Source: Latrodectus hesperus
Taxonomy: Eukaryota > Arthropoda > Arachnida > Araneae > Theridiidae
Direction of reading: 5' to 3'
DNA length: 64,000 nt
Assembly (NCBI GenBank): GCA_037975125.1
Contig: CM075862.1
Span: forward strand, 17,189,125-17,253,124
Shown here: piece by piece, positions 55,401 through 64,000 of the stretch
Layout: every line of letters starts with the position of its first letter
How positions within the stretch are numbered: the stretch's first letter is position 1
Program-made: the position numbers and the translations under genes
Notes under the pieces: model-generated
Database searches by the model: none
What the model was told of the DNA's origin: nothing
The model's input: only the letters and a program-made list of their open reading frames with translations

Positions 55401-57660
55401 AAGCACAAAACTGAATCAAATCAAATAGACTTTGAGTAACAGATATGGATACATCACCCAGTTTAAATTTTATAACCTAGTCTATGAATATTGATTGGCA
55501 AATGATATCACCACAATTATTCAATAACTAAATGTTCATAATAATTAAGATATCTGGGGATTGTGGTGACCAGGACAATAGAGGAAGGTCAAGACATTAT
55601 CATATATGCCTAAAAGATATTAGGTCTACAGGAAATTTCAGTTCATTCTTGTTGAAATAAGAAACTAAAATCTATGGCACAACAGCCCAAGGCCTACAGT
55701 GCCCATACATGTTTTCATGGCTGAGGGTCAAGGAAGACAAAGCTTATATGACTTGGTTAGGTGATCAACTTAATTTGAAACAACTAGTGTTTAGTTCTCA
55801 ACCATGTTCAATCTTCAATTTTATCAATCCACTGAAGGAATGAAAAGTTGAGTCAACCTTTTCAAGCCTGAGAATCGAACCTTGACCTGTGCCATGGAAG
55901 TGTAAAGTGCTAGCACTGAGTAGTCATAGTGCTTTACATATCCAAGGAACAGTCACCGGGCTTCTCTAGTTAGAATAGATTTTTAATAAACAAGCAATTA
56001 ATTTGCCATATATTTCTGATATTTATTCTTTAAAATTACTGAATGTATACATATATTCGCTAAAAACAAACTAAAATAACTATGTTTTAAGTGAAAAATA
56101 GAGTTGTTTATCTATGGGTATTAATGTAAGTTCTTTTACAACACTAAAAGTTATGTGAATTAAAAAAAAAAAATAACAGAGGCATATAAATTTATTGAAA
56201 GTATTTAATGAAAGTAGTTTCTGATAGAAATTCTTAAAAAGAAAATTTTAACATTTGATAAAAAAATAATTAAGCAACCATCTTTGACAATGATACTGTC
56301 AAATTCATACTTGAGCAAAATTTTTTAACATTAGAAATTGCAGAGATGTTTGATTTATAGTTAAAAAAAATTGGAGCATGTTTTAAAATTAAAGATATGT
56401 GGAAATATTTGAGATGGGTTTCAAATGAAGTGAGAATTTGAATACACATCATACGCACATTTCTGCTGACATGAAATAAAAATCTTAACTTTGGGCTAAT
56501 TGACTAAAAGAGATTAAAAACAGATTGTTTATCAAAACATGAGAAAAAATATAATGTGGACCCAGAAAACCTGCATTCTCTTCATCTCTAAAACAAAGTT
56601 GTATCTGAATAAAGGAATGTTGTGCATATGATAGAACAATCAAGGACTATAATACATTTTGAGTAGTTTAATCTGAAGGATAAGTTAAATTCAAAGTGTT
56701 GTATCATCAGCAATTGACTGGTTTAAAAAACAGTATTGCAAGGAAAAAGCTGACAATGTTAAGATATTCAACTGATATGATCATTACAATATTCATACTT
56801 TCCCAGTCATTAAATAGTTATTAAAAATATATACTTTAAAAAACAATTTCAATTTACTTTTATGGATTTTTTGTCATTTAATAAAATCAAATCTTCTATT
56901 TAGACCAATAATGAAATATTAAATATTAATTAATTTAGTAGGTCAAAATATATGTGTTTTATCATGCAATTACAAGTTTTTTTATTTATGTTAACATAAA
57001 TAATCTTCAACATTAATTAAATCACTTCAGTTTGATTATCACACAGCAGTCACTTTTTCTACACTAAAGCAATTTGACTAATTTAATATAAACTAGTAAA
57101 ATAGATTAACAAAAATTTTGCTTAATGATAAATACTTAGTTATTTAAGTATGCACTACTAATAATACAATATATTTTAAATTGAATTTTAAATTTTAATC
57201 AATTATAAAATTGATTGAACAACATCCTTTGTAATAATTTCAAATCCATATTAAGCAATTAATTGTTTAAAATTTGATAAATTAGTATTCAATGAGAACT
57301 ACACACAATGATAAAAAAATCAATAAGGTAATTAACATTAGAACTAAATATAAAAAAACATTAAATTGAAAGTAAAAATATTAATGTTTTTATAATAATA
57401 AAATGAATTAACCTTTTCAAATGACATTAATGTGACTTCATATTCTACTGAAGAGTTAGGTGGAATATTAAAAGCTGCACTTCCTTCAGAACCAAAAGCA
57501 TATTTTGCACTTAAAATGATCCGTGACTTTTCACCTTTTTTGAATTTTTGTAAAGCAATTTCAAGACCTTCTACGACATCAATTTCAGCACCATCCCCAA
57601 TTTCAAATTTGATATCACGCTCATCAAATATTTTGCCATTATGTTTGCCAATAATTTTTA
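52316..57660 (-). CDS. FKBP4: FKBP4/FKBP5-type Hsp90 co-chaperone, 3' part
   Basis: Five minus-strand exons (57660-57413, 54605-54522, 53731-53495, 53016-52834, 52423-52316) join in frame and end in TAA. In order they encode the second FK506-binding domain (IFDERDIKFEIGDG, YAFGSEG, IPPNSSVEYEVTL), a linker (MTSEEKLEQSEIVKNKGTNY), three TPR repeats and a charged tail ending PEAVQV. It matches human FKBP52/FKBP51 and fly FKBP59: cytosolic and nuclear immunophilins that bind the Hsp90 C-terminus and modulate steroid receptors and other clients. The clamp residues expected for Hsp90 binding are present (K in VKNKG, N in YLNLA, K and R in NVKGHFR). The FK2 pocket has Leu where active FKBPs have Trp, as expected for the weak second domain. 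The first FK domain and start codon lie upstream. I saw no exon for them before 64000, so the copy is 5'-partial in this window. FKBP4 and FKBP5 are vertebrate paralogues; the arthropod gene is their single counterpart. Confidence 0.92.
52834..53016 (-). CDS. FKBP4: FKBP exon: TPR3 and C-terminal helix
   Basis: Sixty-one codons, AYLARQDYEIAKDCFTKALE to KKMAQAK, lie between AAATTAG and AAG|GTAAAA. The third TPR is followed by the long basic helix (NIKKQLQKEKQMYQAIFKKM) that in FKBP52 overlaps a calmodulin-binding segment. Confidence 0.92.
53495..53731 (-). CDS. FKBP4: FKBP exon: TPR1-TPR2
   Basis: Seventy-nine codons, NNKFEMASKQYKKIIDYLQY to SNVKGHFRKGQ, lie between TTTCTTACAG and CAG|GTAAGA. 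They contain YLNLAACNLKL and AIQNCDKALELEPSN, typical TPR helices with the Asn and Lys/Arg of the carboxylate clamp. Confidence 0.93.
54522..54605 (-). CDS. FKBP4: FKBP exon: linker and first TPR helix
   Basis: Twenty-eight codons, EKETWNMTSEEKLEQSEIVK then NKGTNYFR, lie between TTTTATTAG and AGA|GTAAGT. The EKLEQS.IVK.KGT.YF motif is diagnostic for the FKBP51/52 TPR entry. Confidence 0.92.
55672..55935 (-). mobile_element. tRNA-derived SINE family B, copy 4
   Basis: Contains the family blocks ATGGCACAACAGCCCAAGGC, CACTGAAGGAATGAAAAGTT and a B-box-like GAGAATCGAACC, in the same order as 2996-3211. It lies in the FKBP intron between the FK2 and linker exons, in the gene's own orientation. Confidence 0.72.
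57413..57660 (-). CDS. FKBP4: FKBP exon: second FK domain
   Basis: This 248-bp exon has acceptor AAATTTTCAG and donor AAG|GTTAAT. It starts with two bases of a split codon and encodes 82 residues, KIIGKHNGKIFDERDIKFEI to MSFEK. The stretch overlaps an antisense open frame on the plus strand that has no family match. Confidence 0.93.
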
Positions 57661-58639
57661 CTGAAAATTTCAAAATAAACAATATAAATTATTACAATTA
57701 AAACTAACTATAAATATACTATTTCATAGCACTGAATAATTTTTCATAAAGATTAAAAATTAACAGTATTCAGTTTAAAACTATTACTTTTTAATAAAAC
57801 GACAAAAATGTGAATTCCATAACTATAAAACATTTTTAAAGGTAGAGAGTGCAAAAATAGAAATGTAGATAAAACAAGATAAAAAATTTTTATGAGAAAC
57901 ATAGTGCAACTGGGACAAGTATATATATATTAAATAAGCAATATATATACATGCTTGAAAAAAATTATATTTTAATATTTTTATCAAAATACTACAAATT
58001 AGGAAATATCAGTAAAAGAAGACGGAACTGTACAGGGTTTGCGCGATTTCTAATTTCCGCACCAAGCGCTCCACAACTATTTCGCCAACCTAAATTACGT
58101 CACTAAGCACATTATCTGCTCACTAAATACCGATCGCATTCAAACTTTGGAATCGTGCACAACTTCAAACTTTGAATATTTCATTATAACTACATACTAT
58201 AAAAATATTCAAATTCTAATAATTTGAAACAATTTTTTCATTAAAACTGAAATTTTAAATATACCAAGCAGTGGCGCCCACCTTTAAAAAAACTTCAGTG
58301 CAGCACTACTTACTACAGTGACAACTGGGCAATAAAGCTAAATTTCTAACATTAACAAATTGCGTTTTTTATGCAAACTCGAATTTTAATTAACCAGGCA
58401 TGTGACGCCCACTTAAAAAATATTTCAATTCTGCACAATTTAATACTAACATGAAACACACAATAAAACTTACTTAAAGATGTATTTACTTGTGTTAACA
58501 TACATTTTTATAAAAACTAGAGTTTCTTATAATCCCTCTGAATGAAATTTTAATGAAAAATCATTTGGCTAAGAAAGAACGATTTTAAGAGTTTCGAAGA
58601 AATCCTCTACTGTATTCTCTTTATGGTTTTTCCGCCATA
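57661..58639. other. FKBP intron/upstream DNA, no exon found
   Basis: The first FK domain exons should lie further right, but none was recognised up to 64000. Two short blocks near 58260-58420 share CAGTGGCGCCCACCTTTAAA and GCATGTGACGCCCACTTAAA, possibly a small local duplication of about 120 bp. Confidence 0.45.
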
Positions 58640-60268
58640 CAGTCAGTCAAAAACATATTGGGACACTTGGGATGTGTGACATGTAAAGCTATTCATAAAA
58701 ATATTTATCACATTAAAACAAAAGCAAAAGTAATCAAGAGGTGCTTTAACATTTGGTATATACTATATAATTAAAATTTTGCTAATATTTTAGCTTTATA
58801 ATTTGATATAGCTTTTTGAATATAATTTAAAAGCAAACAAGGGTCAAAAAAGTATTGGGACACCTTTGAAATGAGCAAGTAAAACAATAAATATGTCACA
58901 AAATATAATTTAATTTGCTACCACCTTTTTTAGACAATACTTTTCAACATAATTTGTCAATAAAATTGATTACATGTAGAGCAATGGCGAAATACTAAGA
59001 TTTCAATGGATGTGCAAAATCTGGGAATAAACCATTGGAAAAATGGAAAATCAGTTCGCTGTATAGGACAAATCTTGGAGCTGAGTAAGTCTACTGTTTT
59101 TAACATTATTCACAGGTTTAACATTATTCACAGGAAATAGTGTTGAAAAAAAAGCAGTGATCAGGGAGTCCTAGGATATTTACTGAACATGAAGAAAGGT
59201 GGATTGTGAGACAAGTTCTTATTAATCCAAGAACCAGCGCAGTAAAAATGACTCTGAGATGTAAAAGTATGTTCGGGAAATCTGTAAATCCTGAAACTAT
59301 CAGAAATGTTTTAAGAAAACATAGGTATCATTGTAGAGTACCTCGAAGAAAGCCCTACATTTCCAAAATAAACAGACAGGATAGACTGGCATTTGCTAAA
59401 GTGTAAGTAAAACAGCCAACAGAATTTTGGGAAAATATAATTTTCGTAGACAAAAGCAAATAAGATTTTCGGATCAGATGGGAAGCAAAAGGTCTGGCGG
59501 ACACCTAATACGAATTGAATGTCAAAAATTTGCTGCCTACTGTTAACTATGGAGGCCACAACCAATTAGTCTGGAGCTACATGGTAAGTTCTGGTGTTGG
59601 AAACTTAGATTTCATAGATGGTATAATGAATAAATATGTCTATCTTGACATTCAAGCAAAATTTAAAGCAAAGTGCAAGAAAGTTGGGAATAGCAAGCCA
59701 TTTTAATTTGTACCAGGATAACGACCCAAAACATACTGCTCACATTTGCAAGTTATGGGCCCTTTATCACAGTCCTGGTGTGATTAAAACTCCTGCACAG
59801 AGTCCAGACCTTAATCCTATAGAACATATATGTATGGGATTATTTGCAGCAAAAACTCAATGAACACCACATTTCTAACAAGCAGGAGTTAAGAAAACAT
59901 CTGGTTGAAGAGTGGGCCAAAATCAATGGGTCGTTTTGTGCAAAATTGGTCAAATTTATGTCAAATTGACTGTTAGAGGTCATAAAATAAAAATTGAAAC
60001 AACAAGATATTAACTATCAATTTTTTGCTGTTTTTTTATTTATTGGGCAGTGTCCCAATAGTTTTTGAGCTCATTTTTGTCATGAGTTTTTTCCTTTAAA
60101 TTATAACAATAATTACATTAATATTTGAGTTTTGTTTCATTCACTGTGATCTGCATTTAACAAAATGTTATATACGTCTTTTTTTTGTTTCATTTGAACA
60201 CATAAGTTATATATTATGATAAAATTTCATGAACTTATATTGTGTCCCAATACATTTTTGACAGAGTG
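58640..60268 (+). mobile_element. Tc1/mariner-type transposon 2 with TA target and 27-bp termini
   Basis: The 1,629-bp element begins CAGTCAGTCAAAAACATATT and ends with the complement of CACTCTGTCAAAAATGTATT, both continuing GGGACAC. It is flanked by TA on both sides. The transposase is readable on the plus strand in pieces: HTH-like VNPETIRNVLRKHRYHCRVP, FVDKSK with a stop (first D), then YQDNDPKHTAHICKLWALYH to TPAQSPDLNPIEHI. From the D of QDND to the E of IEH there are 34 residues, giving a DD34E triad. Several stops and at least two frameshifts make it a dead copy. Its termini differ from Tc1-like transposon 1, so it is a second family. Confidence 0.9.
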
Positions 60269-61024
60269 TACATACTCGGCGATTTAGGAATCAAACTGAC
60301 CAGGCATTTGATTAGCACACCGTACAGATCTTATATTGGCCCACCAAATAAAAATTTGAAATATAACTTTGAAAAAAAGTGAAACAATATAGTTTTCAAA
60401 AATTCCAAACAATATTTTAAAAATTATAAGCAATATATCTCCCAAAAATTTGAGATAATATAACTTAAAATAAATACAAAGTCCAATAACAGGAACATAA
60501 ACATAGCAAATTCATAAATTGCAAACAAATAAAATTACTCATTAAAAGCAAGGGTTACACACAAAACGAATTTCGCGTATGTCATACGATTGATTGATCA
60601 CTTTCATCATAAAACAAAAATCTCGTCATGCAAACACATTCCAAACCGTTAAGTTAGTTTGGCCCACTTTATAGCAAACTTGGCACATCTTACCCTCTGT
60701 ACAGTTCTCTAATCTTATGCAGAAATATCCTTGTAACTATAGAATGTAAGAATTTAACCTCATTATTTTTTGTAAGCAACAAACCATTTTTTTTAAAATT
60801 AAAATTATAATATTTCATACGGCAGAAATATCAGAGTTAAAAAAACATAAACATTTAATCCTTATGATTGATTGATTTTTTAAATAATGAAACATGTTGT
60901 CACCAAACAAAAACATTATATTTTTGCACTTAAATTATATTCATATATCAATTATAATTCTTCATGAACATTCAGTTGGAAAATAAAACTTTTATTGAAT
61001 AACATTTTCAACAAATTAAAATAA

Positions 61025-61080
61025 AAGGCTGCAGTGGTCTGGCTGGTTATGGGGTCGATCTCATTATCTGAAGGTCATTA
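61025..61080 (+). mobile_element. tRNA-like SINE head next to a LINE tail
   Basis: CAGTGGTCTGGCTGGTTATG and GGTCATTAGTTTGAATC have the spacing of A and B boxes of a tRNA-derived promoter. They end directly at a TTC repeat, which is also the complement of the tail of the inverted LINE starting at 61081. The head may be a separate SINE whose tail is fused with that of the LINE. Confidence 0.45.
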
Positions 61081-61660
61081 GTTTGAATCTTCTTCTTCTT
61101 CTTCTTCTTAGAATTGGGTTTGTATGTCATTGGGCACCTCTGCTTTTATCAGCATTTTGTACCATTAACTCCAAACCCAATGTTTCCTAGTTCCAGTTGC
61201 TCGGGTTATCCACTTTATTAATAAAGTCCGATAACCCTTTAATGGAGTCAAGGTGTAACTCTCTAGTATGGATGATGCCTAAAGAGGTTAATCTAGGGAG
61301 GGCAAGAGCCTCGCATTCATAAATGATATGCTCTGCCGTTTCCTCTTGCGTATGATATTTCCAGCAGATAGGGTCTTGCTGAAATAGTCCCATCTGGTCA
61401 GAGAGTCAGTCATACTAGGGATAGCTTCCTGACTTTCACCAGAAGATGGTTTGGAGGTCATTTCTACCTCAAGTGAAGGATTCATTACTGCCCCTTTACA
61501 AGACAGCCTCTGAGTTCACTTGTCTTTTTCAGCAAGGTCAACTTCAGAGGCATCACCTGTAGATGCAGAAAGGATTGTTATTCCTTGTGTCTTTTCAGCC
61601 ACAAGATAACAATTTATAAGCTCAGGTAATATAAGTCCACCCAGCATTGCCTGAGATACT
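61081..61660 (-). mobile_element. Non-LTR retrotransposon 3' end, inverted second copy
   Basis: The minus strand encodes [40 protein letters not shown] and SDFINKVDNPSNWN then stop (61393-61187). This is almost the same as the plus-strand copy ending at 5518, and the same ~90-bp 3' UTR and AAG-repeat tail follow (complement at 61081-61111). Upstream of 61400 the frame is degenerate. Confidence 0.82.
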
Positions 61661-61874
61661 GGTACAAATTAAAATCATCATAATAGGCAGAAACAAAATA
61701 GGATAGAACTGAATTTCAAAAAATCAAAAACTCCATCCTGGTCAAGACTTCAACTTTTATATATTTTTATTTAAAATATTAAGAAAATTTATGGTTTTCT
61801 GCAAATAAGATTATATACTTGAATGAATAGGAAACAGTATCTACAAAATATAAGTTTTGAAAAAGCAAATTATA

Positions 61875-64000
61875 CAGTAAGACTCCGCTTAACGCTGTTT
61901 CGTTTAGCGCTGTTTCGGTTTAGCGCTCTTTATTTCAACCCAGGGATTTCCTAAATCGCTCACAGCATACGGGGATTCCCCGAAATATTATGCAGCGATA
62001 GGTTTCAAATACATATCCGAAAGAGTGTACTTGTATTTCTTGTTTGGTGCGGTATTGTACAGACATATTTTTGTTATTGGAAACATTTGTTGACATTATT
62101 GTAAGTAGGTATTAATTTACATATTTAATACTATATTACAGTGTCAAATATTTTGATCTTTAGTTTTTACTATGGGTGATAATGAAAAAGAAAAGAAAGC
62201 AACCAGAAAAAGCATTTCACTCAAAACTAAAATGGAAGTGATTAGAAGATTAGATTCTGGTGAACGTCAAACTCTAATTAGTGCTTCATTGAATTTACCA
62301 ACTTCAATGAGGCACTAATTAGTTACTTATTAGTTAAGCACTAACAATAAAGACCATCATGAAGAATAAAGAAAAACTATTGTCATCGGCAACTACAACT
62401 ACGTCAAGCTCTGCAACTAGAATTACCCGTTCTAGAAATAATATCATAGAGGAAATGGAAAAACGACTGTCTATATGGATTGACGACGAAATTGACCGCA
62501 ATATGCCATTAAGCCAATCTATCATAATGGAAAAAGCTAGAAGAATTTTTAATTACATTCAGGCTGAGACAATTGACACAAGTGAAACTTTCGTTGCTAG
62601 TCGAGGATGGTTTTATAGATTTAAACATCGAAATAACCTTCACAACATAAAGATTACAGGAGAAGCAGCAAGTGGTGATACAAAAGCGGCGGCTGAATTT
62701 CCAGCGATATTAAAAAAATAATTGAAGAAGGAAACTATCCTCCAGAATTGGTTTTTAATGTTGATGAAACAGGCTTGTTTTGGAAAAGAATACCGAAACG
62801 AACATTTCTATCCCGTGAAGAGAAACGGGTACCAGGATTTAAAGCTGCAGAAGATCGCTTAACCCTTCTACTAGGTGTTAACGCAAGCGGAGATTTAAAA
62901 TTAAAACCATTACTAATTTACCATTCCAAAAACCCAAGAGCGATGAAAGGCATGTCTAAATCAACTTTACTTTTAACTTGGGAGTCTAATAAAAAATCAT
63001 GGATAACTGCGAAAATTTTCCAGGATTGGTTCACTGAACATTTCTGCCCGTCTGTTAAACGTTATTGCGAAATTAAAAAACTTGAACAAAAAGCACTTCT
63101 GTTAATTGATAATGCTCCAAGCCACCCAAGAAATTTATCAGACTTAACAACATGCATTCCAGTCGAAGTGGTTTTCTTGCCACCTAACACAACTGCCTTA
63201 ATTCAACCAATGGACCAAGGCGTTATATCAAATTTTAAGGCTTATTACTTGCGGCGAACCTTTAAGCAAATGTTTGAAAAAACAGACGGAGAAGAGAACC
63301 AGTCCATAAGAGAATTTTGGAAAAACTACAACATCGTGGTTGCTGTAGAAAACATAGGCCTTTCTTGGAATGAGGTAACAGAAAGATCTTTGAAAGGAGT
63401 ATGGAAGAATATTTGGCCGGATTTAAGTAAGAGCGATGACGTTGGACACTCTGTCGATGTGGATGAAATAGTGGAAGAGATAGTGAAATTAACGAAGCAA
63501 ACCGGTTTTGAAGGGGTAAATGTGGAAGATGTCGAAGAAATAATTCAAGAAGCAGCGGCTAGTCTTTCTAATGATGAGCTCAAGGAATTAACTGAACAAG
63601 AAGAAAACAAAAATGTTGACAGCAGTGATTCAGAAGAAGAGCAAAAAGAACTTTCGATGGCGTTTGTAAAAAGAAGTTTGTCTACCATAACTGAAATAAT
63701 GGATCAATTCATTGAAAATGATCCGAATTTTGACAGGAGCTCAAAAGTAAGGCGTGGTGTTAGAGATGCTCTATCCGTTTATGAAGAACTTTTAAGAGAA
63801 CAACGCAAAAGAAAAAGGCAAACAACATTAGATGCTTTTGTCACAAAAAGGCAGAACACTGAAAACGCGGAAGGCTAACTAAATATGACTGACTTAGAAT
63901 TTTATTTGTTTTTTTTTTTTAAGAATATTCGTTTTGTTATTTATATTTTGTTTTTATTTTTGCAAGAAATAATAATGTGGTATTAATTTGGGTTTTAAGA
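61875..64000 (+). mobile_element. Tigger/pogo-type DNA transposon, right end outside window
   Basis: Begins CAGTAAGACTCCGCTTAACG after a TA, matching the CAG..CCNCGNTTAACG style of pogo/Tigger termini. It holds a 5' region of about 300 bp, a broken transposase (62172-63878) and a T-rich 3' region. The second terminal repeat is not reached before base 64000. Confidence 0.85.
62172..63878 (+). pseudogene. Tigger/TIGD-like (CENP-B family) transposase, two small breaks
   Basis: Read in order: a CENP-B N-type helix-turn-helix start (MGDNEKEKKATRKSISLKTK, EVIRRLDSGERQ), broken near 62300; a CENP-B-type DNA-binding part (EMEKRLSIWIDDEIDR to GWFYRFKHRNNL); and the DDE domain with D residues in FNVDETGLFWK, LLLIDNAPSHP and IQPMDQGVI, 34 residues between the last two. 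An acidic tail and a basic C-terminus (REQRKRKRQTTLDAFV) follow. The second break is a one-base loss in an A run at 62713-62719. The main open frame (62748-63878, 376 codons) is otherwise intact, so the copy is young, or the A-run break could be a sequencing error. Confidence 0.88.

Noticed and set aside
57432..57701. 89-codon plus-strand frame
   Set aside because: Exact antisense shadow of the FKBP second FK domain exon.
1..64000. CRISPR arrays, rRNA genes, bacterial operons
   Set aside because: No regularly spaced repeats, no rRNA-like sequence and no closely packed frames; the DNA is clearly a eukaryotic nuclear locus.

Overview
The window is nuclear DNA from an animal. It is very AT-rich, and it holds spliced genes with multi-kilobase introns, long TA runs and the decayed remains of many transposon classes. 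The protein-coding exons read like arthropod proteins. The tRNA-derived SINEs, the gypsy-type gag and the size of the introns fit a chelicerate, most likely a spider, but that placement is an inference.

Three host genes can be supported, all from exon-intron structure. (1) On the minus strand, three consecutive exons (26611-26449, 2348-2310, 2021-1939) encode most of the N-terminal chorein-type region of a BLTP3 / UHRF1BP1-family bridge-like lipid-transfer protein. Its first short exon was not found, and its 3' part runs off the left edge. (2) On the plus strand, eight exons from 30657 to 52199 encode a short but apparently complete FANCE, a Fanconi anaemia core-complex subunit. The last seven exons align with the C-terminal helical-repeat domain of human FANCE. 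(3) On the minus strand, five exons from 57660 to 52316 encode the 3' half of an FKBP4/FKBP5 (FKBP52/51, fly FKBP59) co-chaperone: second FK domain, three TPR repeats and tail. FANCE and FKBP converge with only 116 bp between stop codons.

Layout: 1-2.4 kb, BLTP3 exons plus a SINE; 2.4-26.4 kb, one 24-kb BLTP3 intron holding SINEs, two LINE tails, a hAT element with perfect target duplication, a broken gypsy-like LTR element and a 93-bp TA run; 26.4-30.6 kb, BLTP3 exon and intron/promoter DNA; 30.6-52.2 kb, FANCE, with a Merlin transposon in intron 1, a Tc1-like element in intron 3 and a piggyBac-like element in intron 7; 52.3-57.7 kb, FKBP; 57.7-64 kb, a second Tc1-like element, an inverted LINE tail and a Tigger/pogo element that continues past the right edge.

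The most interesting host-level observation is the linkage itself. From memory, BLTP3A (UHRF1BP1), FANCE and FKBP5 also lie in this order within about 1 Mb on human 6p21.31, so this may be a bilaterian-age syntenic block. No bacterial-type system, CRISPR array, rRNA gene or intact functional tRNA gene was seen. All transposases visible in the window are broken or cut by the window edge.
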